64,000 nt of DNA, taken from the NCBI GenBank assembly GCA_023383815.1, contig JAHDYG010000017.1, positions 25,336-89,335 on the forward strand. Reading direction: 5' to 3'. This DNA is from Rhodocyclaceae bacterium. GTDB lineage: Bacteria; Pseudomonadota; Gammaproteobacteria; Burkholderiales; Rhodocyclaceae. The notes under the pieces are model-generated. The model made no database searches, was not told where the DNA came from, and saw only the letters and a program-made list of their open reading frames with translations. How positions within the stretch are numbered: position 1 is the first letter of the stretch; each line of letters starts with the position of its first letter. Made by a program: the position numbers and the translations under genes. This document shows positions 48,393 through 57,324 of the stretch, one piece after another.

Positions 48393-50107
48393 GACGCGTC
48401 CGCCCCGCGCACGGTGACGCCCTGGCGGGCGAGGACCTCGCGAAAGTCCGCGAGCAGGCCGAGCACCGGATTCGGTGCCGCCTGGCCGAGACCGCAGATC
48501 GACGCGTCCTGCATGAGCCGTGCGAGCCGCTCGAGCGCATCGCCGTCCCAGGTGTCGCGGGTGAGCAGGGCGCGCATCTTCTCCGTGCCGACCCGGCACG
48601 GCGTGCACTGGCCGCAGGATTCATCGGCGAAGAAGGCGAGGAGGTTTACGGCCACTTCCCGCAGGTCGTCGTGGTCGGAGAGCACGATGATCGCGGCCGA
48701 GCCGATGAAGCGCCCGTGCGGCTGCAGGGTATCGAAGTCGAGCGGCAGGTCGGCGAGCGCAGCCGGCAGGATGCCCCCCGACGCGCCCCCCGGAAGATAG
48801 CCCAGCAGTTCGTGGCCTTCGGCCATTCCGCCGCAATACTCATCGATCAGCTCACGGCAGGTGATGCCGGCCGGTGCGAGATGGACGCCTGGCCGCCGCA
48901 CCCGCCCGGACACCGAGAAATGGCGCAGGCCGCTGCGCCCATGCCGGCCGTGGCCGGCGAACCAGGCCGCGCCGCGCGCATGGATGGGCGTGATCCAGGC
49001 CAGCGTCTCGACGTTGTGCACCAGCGTTGGACGGCCAAAGAGCCCTTGCTGGGCGACATAGGGCGGGCGGTGGCGCGGCTTGCCGGGCTTGCCTTCGAGC
49101 GATTCGATCAGCGCCGACTCCTCGCCGCAGACGTAGGCGCCGGCGCCCCGGCGCAGCACGATGAAGCCAGGTGCGACGACCCCTTCGGCTTCCAGTTCGG
49201 CGATCGCGGCGCGCAGCACCGCATGCGCGCCTGGATACTCGTCGCGCAGGTAGAGGTAGATCGCGCTTGCCTCGACCGCGCACGCCGCGACGAGTGCGCC
49301 TTCGAGTACCTGATGGGGTGAGTGTTCGAGCAGCGTGCGGTCCTTGAACGTGCCCGGTTCGCCCTCGTCGGCGTTGACGACGACATAGCGCGGCGCCGGT
49401 TCGGCGCGTACGGCCTGCCACTTGCGGGCCGCCGGAAATCCTGCGCCCCCCAGTCCACGCAGCCCCGCCTGCTGCAGTGTGGCGAGCAGGTTCGCGAGGG
49501 TGACCGTGCCGGCCCGCAGTGCGTCGAGCAGCGCATGGCCACCTTGCTCCCGGTAGCCCGTCAGGCGCAGCCAGTCGACCGGTTCCGGCTGCAGGTCGCC
49601 GCAGTCGAGGGTCGCCTGCACCGCTTCAGTTGTGGCCGGGCCAAGGTGGCGACGGCCGACTTCGGCGACCGGTGCCGCATCGCAGCGTCCCATGCACGGC
49701 GCCCGAACGATGCGCACCCGCTGCGGATCGAGCTGGCTTGCAAGGGCTTCCTGCAGCGCCTGCGCCCCCGCAAGCCGGCAGGGCAGGGCATCGCAGACCC
49801 GGATCGTGACCGCGGGCGGAGGCGTTTCGTCCTCGCGCACGAGATCGAAATGGGCGTAGAAGCTCGCCGTCTCGTAGACCTCGGCCATCGGCAGGCGCAT
49901 CCAGGCGGCGAGCGCCCGCAGGTGCGCAAGCGACAGATGTCCATGGTGGTCCTGCAGCGCGTGCAGGTGTTCGATGAGCCACTCGCGGCTGCGCTCGCGC
50001 CCGGCGAGCAAGGCCTCGACCTCTTCCAGCGCGTGGGCCTGCGCCCGCCGTCCTCGCGGACCGGACCGGGCACGCCCCCGACCATTTGCCTGTCCGGATC
50101 GCGTCAT
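48389..50107 (-). CDS. Formate dehydrogenase beta subunit, NuoE-NuoF fusion
   Basis: A 572-residue NAD-reducing subunit made of two domains normally separate as FdsG and FdsB. The NuoE-like part (about 25-170) has the [2Fe-2S] ligands CDALPC and CMGRC. The NuoF-like part (about 180-560) has GLGGAGFPAARKW for FMN, GAGAYVCGEESALIESLEG for NADH, and a [4Fe-4S] motif ESCGQCTPCRVG with a fourth Cys in ASICGLGQ. FdsG/FdsB-type enzymes pass electrons from the alpha subunit to NAD. The length equals the fused FDH1 beta subunit of methylotrophs as I recall it. The start at 50107 is from homology. No fdsD or fdhD chaperone gene is in the window. Confidence 0.92.
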   Translation of the reverse strand: MTRSGQANGRGRARSGPRGRRAQAHALEEVEALLAGRERSREWLIEHLHALQDHHGHLSLAHLRALAAWMRLPMAEVYETASFYAHFDLVREDETPPPAVTIRVCDALPCRLAGAQALQEALASQLDPQRVRIVRAPCMGRCDAAPVAEVGRRHLGPATTEAVQATLDCGDLQPEPVDWLRLTGYREQGGHALLDALRAGTVTLANLLATLQQAGLRGLGGAGFPAARKWQAVRAEPAPRYVVVNADEGEPGTFKDRTLLEHSPHQVLEGALVAACAVEASAIYLYLRDEYPGAHAVLRAAIAELEAEGVVAPGFIVLRRGAGAYVCGEESALIESLEGKPGKPRHRPPYVAQQGLFGRPTLVHNVETLAWITPIHARGAAWFAGHGRHGRSGLRHFSVSGRVRRPGVHLAPAGITCRELIDEYCGGMAEGHELLGYLPGGASGGILPAALADLPLDFDTLQPHGRFIGSAAIIVLSDHDDLREVAVNLLAFFADESCGQCTPCRVGTEKMRALLTRDTWDGDALERLARLMQDASICGLGQAAPNPVLGLLADFREVLARQGVTVRGADAS

Positions 50108-50287
50108 CGCCTGCCTTCCCAATGTCAGCGTCCGATCATCACACACCCGACCGCCTGCGGCAACGCGACGGGCAGGTTCCGGTACTGGACGCCCAGCGGT
50201 TGAAGGAAGACAATTGCGCGCGCCTCTTTCGCGCCACCGCTGCACTCCGATCCCCGACCCCGAATCTTCCACAACAAGAATTCTTCC

Positions 50288-51301
50288 ATGCGAACACTCT
50301 TCCGCCTGCTTGCCGGCTTGCTCGTGTGCGCTCCTCTGGTTTCCCTGGCGGGAGAGTGGACCACGCGGCCCTTGTCGGAGATTGCGCTGTACCCGGAATA
50401 CCGGGCTGCGGCGCGGATCGAGTCGCTCAACGAGTCGAGGCTCGCGGCCGAGATCAGCGGGCGCATCGTCGAGCTGCCGGTGCGGGTCGGCGAGCGGGTG
50501 GTGGCGGGTGCGGATCTCGTCCGTCTCGACGAGGCGGATTACCGGATTGCGGTCGACCGCGCACAGGCCCAGGTCGATCTCGTCCAGAGTCGCCTGCGGC
50601 TGGCGAACGCGCAGCTCGAACAGTCGCGCGCGCTGGCCGTGCGCGGCTATTACAGCGATGTCGGACTCTCGATCCGAAAGACCGAACTGGAGGTGCTCGA
50701 GAGCGAGCTGGCCGCAACGCGCCATGCCCTCACGGCCGCCCGGCTGCAGCATTCGCGGACCGTGATCCGTGCGCCCTTCGAGGGAGTCGTTCGTGAACGG
50801 CTCGCGAGCGTCGGCGATCTGGCTTCGCCGGGGACGCCGCTGCTGGTGTTCGCATCGACCGCAGAAACCGAGATCCACGCCCGCGTTCCGGTCGCGCAGG
50901 TGGTGTCGCTGCAGCGGGCTGTGCGCTGGACCCTGCAGGCCGGCGAACGGGAGGTCGAACTGAAGCTCGAGCGGGTGCTGCCGCTCGTAGAGCCGGCCGG
51001 CCAGACGCAGGTCGCCGTGTTTTCGGCCGGAAAGCCCGTCGCACCAGGGCTTGCCGGAGAGGTACGCTGGCGCGGCACGGTGCCGCACCTGCCACCGGAG
51101 TACCTCGTGCGGCAGAACGGCCAGCTTGGCGCGTGGATCGAGCGCGAGGGGCGAGCCGAGTTCGTCGTTCTGACCGACGCTTCGGTCGGTCGCGCAGTCG
51201 CGGTGGACTGGGTGCCAGGCACCCGCGTGATCGATGAAGGGCGCATGGCGCTCGGGGTCCCGCGAGCGGGCGCAGCAGCAGGGGCGGAGGGGGCGCGGTG
51301 A
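50288..51301 (+). CDS. RND efflux periplasmic adaptor subunit
   Basis: A 337-residue membrane-fusion protein (HlyD/AcrA family) with a signal peptide (about 1-20, LLAGLLVCAPLVSLAG). The barrel-sandwich lipoyl half (ESRLAAEISGRIVELPVRVG and IRAPFEGVVRERLASVG) flanks an alpha hairpin coiled-coil (about 80-145). It connects an inner-membrane RND pump to an outer-membrane TolC-type channel. The start overlaps nothing upstream; 180 bases separate it from the divergent formate dehydrogenase gene. It overlaps the RND gene by four bases (GTGA). No outer-membrane partner is adjacent, so TolC-like proteins elsewhere would serve. Confidence 0.88.
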   Translation: MRTLFRLLAGLLVCAPLVSLAGEWTTRPLSEIALYPEYRAAARIESLNESRLAAEISGRIVELPVRVGERVVAGADLVRLDEADYRIAVDRAQAQVDLVQSRLRLANAQLEQSRALAVRGYYSDVGLSIRKTELEVLESELAATRHALTAARLQHSRTVIRAPFEGVVRERLASVGDLASPGTPLLVFASTAETEIHARVPVAQVVSLQRAVRWTLQAGEREVELKLERVLPLVEPAGQTQVAVFSAGKPVAPGLAGEVRWRGTVPHLPPEYLVRQNGQLGAWIEREGRAEFVVLTDASVGRAVAVDWVPGTRVIDEGRMALGVPRAGAAAGAEGAR

Positions 51302-54300
51302 GTGGCTGGTACGAGCGGCTGATCACCAATCATCCGCTCGCGAACATCACCTTCGTGCTGGTGCTGGTCGGGGGCATCCTGACCTATCTGGCGATGCCGC
51401 GTGCGCAGGACCCGGAGATCAACTTCAACTGGGTCAGCATCGTCACCGTCCTGCCGGGGGCCTCGGCCGAGGACATCGAGCGCGAGATCACGGCGCCGCT
51501 GGAAGACGCAATCGCGCAGGTCAAGGACATCAAGTTCGTATCCTCGTCCTCGCGCGAGGGCCTTTCGTCGATCCTGGTGCGCTTCGAGGAGCTGTCCGAG
51601 CGTGTCTTCGACAAGCGCATCAACGACCTGCGGCGCGAGATCCAGAACAAGGCCTCGGATGAGCTGCCGGCCGATGCGACCGATCCGCAGGTGCTGGAGA
51701 TCACGACCTCGAACGGCTTTCCGACCGCGCATCTGGTGGTCTATGGCAGCGGTGGCGAGAGCCTGCGATGGGCCGCGGCAATGCTCAAGAAGGACATCGA
51801 GCAACTGGCGGGTGTGGATCAGGTGCTCGCGGTCGGACTCGACGATCCGGAACTGCACGTGAACTTCGACCCGGCGCAGCTTGCAGCGGCTGGCCTGTCT
51901 CCGGTGCAGGTCGCCGATGGGGTCGCACTTTGGTTTCGCAACGTGCTCGCGGGTCGTGTGGCGGCGCGCGAAACCGAATGGCTGGTGCGGCTCGAAGGCA
52001 AGACGGCCGATCCTGCCGTGCTCGCGCAGGCGGCCATCGTCACCCCGCAGGGGCGCGTGACGCTGGCCGAGATCGCCGACGTCGCCCGTGGTCACGAGCG
52101 CACGGCGCAGCTCGTGAGCTACGGCGGGCAACCCGCGGTGCTGCTGTCGATCACGAAGCAGCCCGATGCGAACACCCTCGTACTGGTCGAGCGGCTCAAG
52201 GCCTTTGCGGCCGAGCGCAATCCCCTGCTGCATGGGCAGGGGGTCCAGCTCGTGATGGTCGATGACCAGACGCACGCGACCCGCCACGCGATTTCGGTGA
52301 TGGAGTCGAACGCGCTGATCGGCCTGCTCGCCGTGCTGGGCATGTGCTGGCTCTTCCTTGGTACGCGGCTTGCGGTGCTGGTGGCGCTGGGTATTCCATT
52401 CTCGCTGGCCGGTGCGTTTCTTGCGGCCGACCTGATCGGTTCTTCGCTGAACCTGACGGTGCTGCTCGGCATCGTGATCGCGCTCGGCATGGTCGTCGAC
52501 GACGCGGTGGTCGTGGTCGAGGCGATCTACTACCGCATCAGCCGCGGCGAGACGCCGCTCTCGGCCGTCGTCGAGGGCGTGCGCGAGGTTGCAGCCCCGG
52601 TCGTTTCGGCGATCCTCACGACGGTTGCCGCATTCCTGCCCCTGATGCTGCTGCCCGGCATCCTCGGAAAGTTCATGTTCGTCGTGCCCTTCGTCGTCAC
52701 GATGGCCTTGCTGATCAGTCTGCTCGAAGCCTTCTGGATCCTGCCTGCCCATGTGCTCGCGATCCGTCCCGATTACCGACGCCGGCCCTCGCGGGTGCAG
52801 CGCGCGCGCGAGGCGATCACGCATGCGTTGCGGGTGAAGTACGCGCGGCTCCTGATTGGCGTGATGCGCTGGCCGCGTACCGGTCTGGCCGTGGTCGTGC
52901 TGATGATGGCCGGTGCGGTCGGGCTGGTCACCGAAGGGGTCGTCAAGCGCGACTTCTTCGCCTTCGATTCGGTGCGCCAGTTCTTCATTCACGTCGATCT
53001 TCCGCCGGGCATGACGCTCGAGCGCGCACTGGCCGAGGCCGAGCGCGCCGCCGCGGTGATCGAGCGCGAGATTCCGCCATCCGAGCTGCGTTCGGCCACT
53101 GCCGTGGCGGGGGTCAAGTTCACCGACACCGAACCGCTCTACGGTCCGCAGTACGCGCAGGTCATCGTCGCGCTGCAGCCGCGCGAGAACGGCATGCGGG
53201 ACACGGCCGAGATCATCGCTGCGGTGCGTGCTCCGGTGATGGCGCTGCAAGGGACGGCGCGCCTGGGCTTTCTCGAAATGAAGGGTGGGCCCCCGACCTC
53301 GAAGCCGATCAACGTCAAGATGAAGGGCGACGAGTACGGCGAGTTGCGCGCTGCCGCCGATGCCCTGCTCGCCGAGGTCGCGCGCATTCCCGGTGCGCGG
53401 GACATCTCCGATGACGATGTTGCCGGGCGTTCCGAACTGCGCCTCGTGCTCGATCGCGAGAAGCTGGCGCACGCCGGGGTGTCGCCGGGTGAGGTGACGC
53501 GCCTGCTGCGCCTGTATGGCGAGGGCGAGACGGTGGGCACGACGCGCGACCGGGGCGAGAAGGTCGACGTGATCGTGCGGGCGCGCCCCGAGCGGTTCGA
53601 GGACGTGACCGAGCTGCTGCAACGTCCGGTCCGGCTCGCGAACGGCGAAATCACCCAGCTCGGAACGCTGGTCGATGCCGAGACCCGCACGGCGAAGGGC
53701 TACATCCGACACTACCAGTTGAAACGCGCGATCACGGTCGAGGCTGAACTGGATCGCGAGCGGACCGACACGGTCGAGGCAAACCGGCTGCTCAAGGCTG
53801 CGTGGGAAGGCATGCAGTCGCGCTTTCCGAACGTGACCCTGGATTTTTCCGGCGAGCTGGACGACATCCAGGAAAGCCTTGATTCGATGGCGCGGCTCTT
53901 CCTCTTCGGTGTCGGCCTCATCTACCTGATCCTGGCGGCGCAGTTTCGCAGCTACTTCCAGCCGCTGATCGTGCTGGTGACGGTGCCGCTCGCCTTCACC
54001 GGCGTCGTGCTTGGCCTGCTGGTGTCGGGCAACCCGCTGTCGCTCTATACCCTGTATGGCGTCGTGGCGCTGACCGGGATCGCGGTCAACGCGGCGATCG
54101 TGCTGATCGCCGCGGCCAACGAGCGGCTGGCGGCCGGGATGAGCGTGCAGCATGCCGCGGTCTATGCGGCCCGGCGGCGGATCGTGCCGATCCTGATCAC
54201 GACCGTGACGACGATCGGCGGCCTGCTGTCGCTCGCGGTCGGGCTCGGCGGAAAATCGCTGATGTGGGGGCCAGTCGCAGCGAGCATCGTATGGGGGCTG

Positions 54301-54396
54301 GGGTTCTCCGCGCTCCTGACGCTCTTCGCGATTCCGCTCGTATGGCGCCTGGCCATGGGGCGCCGGCTTCGCAAGGCGAGTGCCGGCGCCGTTTGA
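51298..54396 (+). CDS. RND efflux transporter, AcrB/HAE1 family
   Basis: A 1032-residue proton-driven pump with twelve transmembrane helices in two halves and two large periplasmic loops. The start is GTG at 51298, overlapping the adaptor stop. Visible signatures are ITAPLEDAIAQVKD near the N-terminus, GIVIALGMVVDDAVVVVEAIY near residue 396, carrying the Asp pair of the proton relay, and AAFLPLMLLPGI. The pump exports drugs or other small molecules from periplasm or inner membrane across the outer membrane. The ligand is unknown. It is followed six bases later by the stop of the divergent-strand lapD gene. Confidence 0.92.
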   Translation: MSGWYERLITNHPLANITFVLVLVGGILTYLAMPRAQDPEINFNWVSIVTVLPGASAEDIEREITAPLEDAIAQVKDIKFVSSSSREGLSSILVRFEELSERVFDKRINDLRREIQNKASDELPADATDPQVLEITTSNGFPTAHLVVYGSGGESLRWAAAMLKKDIEQLAGVDQVLAVGLDDPELHVNFDPAQLAAAGLSPVQVADGVALWFRNVLAGRVAARETEWLVRLEGKTADPAVLAQAAIVTPQGRVTLAEIADVARGHERTAQLVSYGGQPAVLLSITKQPDANTLVLVERLKAFAAERNPLLHGQGVQLVMVDDQTHATRHAISVMESNALIGLLAVLGMCWLFLGTRLAVLVALGIPFSLAGAFLAADLIGSSLNLTVLLGIVIALGMVVDDAVVVVEAIYYRISRGETPLSAVVEGVREVAAPVVSAILTTVAAFLPLMLLPGILGKFMFVVPFVVTMALLISLLEAFWILPAHVLAIRPDYRRRPSRVQRAREAITHALRVKYARLLIGVMRWPRTGLAVVVLMMAGAVGLVTEGVVKRDFFAFDSVRQFFIHVDLPPGMTLERALAEAERAAAVIEREIPPSELRSATAVAGVKFTDTEPLYGPQYAQVIVALQPRENGMRDTAEIIAAVRAPVMALQGTARLGFLEMKGGPPTSKPINVKMKGDEYGELRAAADALLAEVARIPGARDISDDDVAGRSELRLVLDREKLAHAGVSPGEVTRLLRLYGEGETVGTTRDRGEKVDVIVRARPERFEDVTELLQRPVRLANGEITQLGTLVDAETRTAKGYIRHYQLKRAITVEAELDRERTDTVEANRLLKAAWEGMQSRFPNVTLDFSGELDDIQESLDSMARLFLFGVGLIYLILAAQFRSYFQPLIVLVTVPLAFTGVVLGLLVSGNPLSLYTLYGVVALTGIAVNAAIVLIAAANERLAAGMSVQHAAVYAARRRIVPILITTVTTIGGLLSLAVGLGGKSLMWGPVAASIVWGLGFSALLTLFAIPLVWRLAMGRRLRKASAGAV

Positions 54397-54402
54397 TCCT
54401 GC

Positions 54403-56319
54403 TCACGCGTCGGGGCTGCGAATGCCCGATCCGGTCATGCCGTCGATGCCCAGCGTCTTGAGCGCTTCACGCTCGCGGTCGTTGGCAACGCCCTCGGCGA
54501 TCACCGTGAGTCCGATCGCGTGGGCCACGACGCACAGGCCGCGCAGGAAAGACTGATTTCCGGTGTCCGTGTCGATGCCATGCACCATCGATGCGTCGAC
54601 CTTGAGGTAGTCCAGGCCCAGATCGTGCAGGTCGCCGATGCGGCTGAACTGGCGCCCGACGTGTTCGATGCCGAGCTTGCAGCCCAGCGGGCGCAGCGCG
54701 AGGCACAGGGCGCGGAACTCGGCCAGGTGTCGCAGCACCCCGAACTCCGGAAGTTCGATCCACAGTTTCGCGACGGTCTGTGGCTTCGACTGCAGGAGCG
54801 TGAAGAGCTCGCCGCGGAAGCCTGCATCGCACAGCGACTCGGGGGACAGGTTGATGCCGACCGGGCTGCCATCGTGCTCGATCTGCTCGAGCGCGAGCCG
54901 GACCACCGCGCCATCGAGGCGGCTCATCATGCCCAGGCGGGCCGCCCACGGCAGGAAGTAGCCGGCCCCGCGCCATTCGCCATCGAGCAGGAGACGCATC
55001 GGCGCCTCGAAGTGCAGTAGCTCGCCGTCGGCGGAGACGGCTGGAAACAGCGCCAGCTTCATGCTGACCGACTGTTCCAGGGCAGCGCCGAGGGCGTCGC
55101 GCCAGCTGCCCAGGTCGGCGTGTGTCGGTGCGCCTTCCATTGCCGCACAGTGCAGCGCGCGGTCTCCCCCCTGTTCGGCCGCGGCCAGCGCGCCGTCGAC
55201 GCGCGCGAGCAGGTGGCCGCGCGTCTCCCCGGCCGGATAGGCGCTGGCACCGATCGGCATGCGCAGCGTTGCGCGTGCACTCCAGTCATCGAGCAGGGGA
55301 TGAAGCGCCGAAGCCAGCCGTTCGGCCAGCTTCCCAGCCTCCGGTTCGCCCTGGGCCAGCAGTGCGAAATCGGTGTTGTTGAGGCGTCCGGTCTCGATTC
55401 CTGCGCCGGTGTCCGAGAGCGCGCGCAAACGTTCTCCGATCTGCCCGATCAGGCCGTCGACCGCGGCGTGTCCCAGCTCACGGTTCAGTTCGGCCAGATC
55501 GAGCAGGCGCGCGATGGCCAGTGCGCCGCCCGCACGGGTGTCGTCGCGCGTCACTGCGGTATCGAGCAGGTTGAGGAACTGGTTGCGGTTGACCAGGCCG
55601 GTGAGTTCATCGTGCTGGGACTTGTAGCGCAGTGCTTCGAGGCGGGCCGACTCCTCGGTGAGCATCGCCCGCACCCGCTCCGACAGGGCATTCATCGCGC
55701 GCACCACGCTGCGGAACTCGCGGGTGCTCGGCTCCGGGGTCATGATGAAACGCCGTCCGCCGATGGCCTCGGCCTGTTCGACGACGCGGTCGAGCGGCCG
55801 GGTGATGAACTTCAGGATCAGGGTCCCGATCAGACCGGTGAGCGCGCCGCCGATCAGGAACCACGCGAGCAGCTGCAAGGTTGCGTTCCACAGCGCGTCG
55901 TAGGCGTAGCGCGAGTGGCTTTCGAGCGTCAGTGTGCCGAACTGGCGCCAGCCGTCCTGGACCTGGGCAAGGCCGGCCCGGACTTCGATCGGGAACATCG
56001 CCGCAAACCACTGCGGGGCACCCAGCTCCGCGTCGGTGTAGATGCGCTCGACCAGCACCTCTCCACCCGGGCTGGTCAGCCGGATCATCCGGTAGTGGCC
56101 GGCGTCGAACTGTGCGGAGATCTGCAGCTCGACGGTGACCGGATCCTTGGGCATCTGCGACAGCGACAGTGCGAGCGAGGTCGCGTTGTCGAGATTCTTG
56201 ATGTAGAGCTGCTGTTCGAGGTAATGACGTGCCGACAGCGTGCTGACCACCAGACTGCCTCCGAAGGCCAGCGACATCACGATTGCGATCGCAATCCAGA
56301 GTTGCTTGATCAGGGACAT
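54403..56319 (-). CDS. lapD: LapD-like c-di-GMP receptor controlling adhesin release
   Basis: A 638-residue inner-membrane protein. It has an N-terminal helix (about 6-28), the LapD/MoxY-type periplasmic output domain (about 30-145, with the LapG-contacting Trp124 in DGWRQFG), a second helix (about 148-170), HAMP (about 171-222), a GGDEF-like domain without the GG signature (LNNTDF near 333), and an EAL-like domain degenerate at the active site (FEAPMR in place of xEALxR). Like LapD, it should bind but not hydrolyse c-di-GMP and signal inside-out to hold LapG. It lies downstream of lapG on the minus strand, 66 bases apart. Confidence 0.93.
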   Translation of the reverse strand: MSLIKQLWIAIAIVMSLAFGGSLVVSTLSARHYLEQQLYIKNLDNATSLALSLSQMPKDPVTVELQISAQFDAGHYRMIRLTSPGGEVLVERIYTDAELGAPQWFAAMFPIEVRAGLAQVQDGWRQFGTLTLESHSRYAYDALWNATLQLLAWFLIGGALTGLIGTLILKFITRPLDRVVEQAEAIGGRRFIMTPEPSTREFRSVVRAMNALSERVRAMLTEESARLEALRYKSQHDELTGLVNRNQFLNLLDTAVTRDDTRAGGALAIARLLDLAELNRELGHAAVDGLIGQIGERLRALSDTGAGIETGRLNNTDFALLAQGEPEAGKLAERLASALHPLLDDWSARATLRMPIGASAYPAGETRGHLLARVDGALAAAEQGGDRALHCAAMEGAPTHADLGSWRDALGAALEQSVSMKLALFPAVSADGELLHFEAPMRLLLDGEWRGAGYFLPWAARLGMMSRLDGAVVRLALEQIEHDGSPVGINLSPESLCDAGFRGELFTLLQSKPQTVAKLWIELPEFGVLRHLAEFRALCLALRPLGCKLGIEHVGRQFSRIGDLHDLGLDYLKVDASMVHGIDTDTGNQSFLRGLCVVAHAIGLTVIAEGVANDREREALKTLGIDGMTGSGIRSPDA

Positions 56320-56385
56320 GAGCGTGTGGCCTCCGGCGTTTTGGATTCTTTCAGGGTCATCTGGATCGTCTGGATCATTCGGGTT

Positions 56386-57120
56386 TCATCGCGCGAGTTC
56401 GATTCCGTCGGCTCGCATGCGTTCGAGCGCGGCGCGCCAGCGTGACAGCCGGGCGGTCGGGTCGCCGGAAGAGGCGGCAGAGCCAGCGACCCAGAGCCCG
56501 GCGCTGTTGAAGCTGAACACCGGGAACAGGTCCGCACGCCGCGCGGCCGGGCGGATGTCGCTGATCAGGTTGTCGAGGATCAGCGGTTCCGCATCGGGAG
56601 TCGGAAAGTATCCGAGCACCATGTGCGCCTGGGTCACGCTGCTGCTCGCGCCGCCGATCTGCGCCCGCACGTAGATCAGCCGCAACTGTTCGGGCGGAAC
56701 ACCGAGCAGCAGCAGGCTGACGTACTTCGCGATCGAATAGTCCTCGCAGTCGGCCGCACCCTTGCCCATCGACTCGAGCGGTGTGGCCCAGTAGTCGCCG
56801 GTCCCCCAGGTGATCTGGTCGTCTACGAAGCGCAGGCGGCGATTGAAGAAGGTGTTGATGCGCGCAAGCTTCGATTCGGTGTCGAGACTCTCTGAATCCG
56901 CAAGCAGCTGGCGCCATGCGCCGACGGTCTCCGAGGCTCTCGATCCGTAGCGCTCGCCCGCCAGACGCTGCATCCGGTCCAGGTCGGGAGCCGCAATGAC
57001 CAAGCCGATGAGCCACGCGGCCAGCAGCGCGAGCAGCCCGCACGCCCGGCGTCTCACCGGCGTCTGCTTCGCGTTCTGTGGTGCCGGCGGGACAGGGGCT
57101 CGGCACGGACCGGTACGCAT
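56386..57120 (-). CDS. lapG: LapG periplasmic cysteine protease
   Basis: A 244-residue transglutaminase-like cysteine proteinase (DUF920) that cleaves LapA-type adhesins. A transmembrane or signal helix (about 27-44) precedes the periplasmic domain. The catalytic triad Cys125 in AADCEDY, His166 in TQAHMVLGY and Asp183 in ILDNLI is present, with the acidic DCED calcium-coordinating stretch. AAAGGAGA lies just upstream of the ATG at 57120, which I prefer over an ATG 13 codons upstream. It is cotranscribed with lapD: LapD holds LapG at high c-di-GMP and releases it to cleave the adhesin at low c-di-GMP. Confidence 0.95.
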   Translation of the reverse strand: MRTGPCRAPVPPAPQNAKQTPVRRRACGLLALLAAWLIGLVIAAPDLDRMQRLAGERYGSRASETVGAWRQLLADSESLDTESKLARINTFFNRRLRFVDDQITWGTGDYWATPLESMGKGAADCEDYSIAKYVSLLLLGVPPEQLRLIYVRAQIGGASSSVTQAHMVLGYFPTPDAEPLILDNLISDIRPAARRADLFPVFSFNSAGLWVAGSAASSGDPTARLSRWRAALERMRADGIELAR

Positions 57121-57200
57121 CGCTCTCCTTTGCGGGGCTCGGTCAGCCGGGATTCGCAAGGAGAACCCGTCTAAACGAGAGAATTATTGTCAAACCCGTC

Positions 57201-57229
57201 TTACATCTCGCAACAAGCTTGCCTATACT
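57201..57229 (+). promoter_or_regulatory. Sigma-70 type promoter of the lap secretion genes
   Basis: TTACAT (57201-57206), 17-base spacer, TATACT (57224-57229). It lies in the 204-base divergent region between lapG and the TolC-like gene and would give a leader of about 90 bases to the ATG at 57325. Confidence 0.6.
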
Positions 57230-57324
57230 CTGAACACGCGCGGTGTGGGCGTTTCCGACCGGTGGACGGTACTTCCACCCTCAATTGATCGGTTCCATAC
57301 AGTTTAGACTCGCACGGAGGGAAC

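Noticed and set aside
54403..56319. Active diguanylate cyclase or phosphodiesterase
   Set aside because: Both signature motifs are degenerate and the domain order and neighbours match the receptor LapD.
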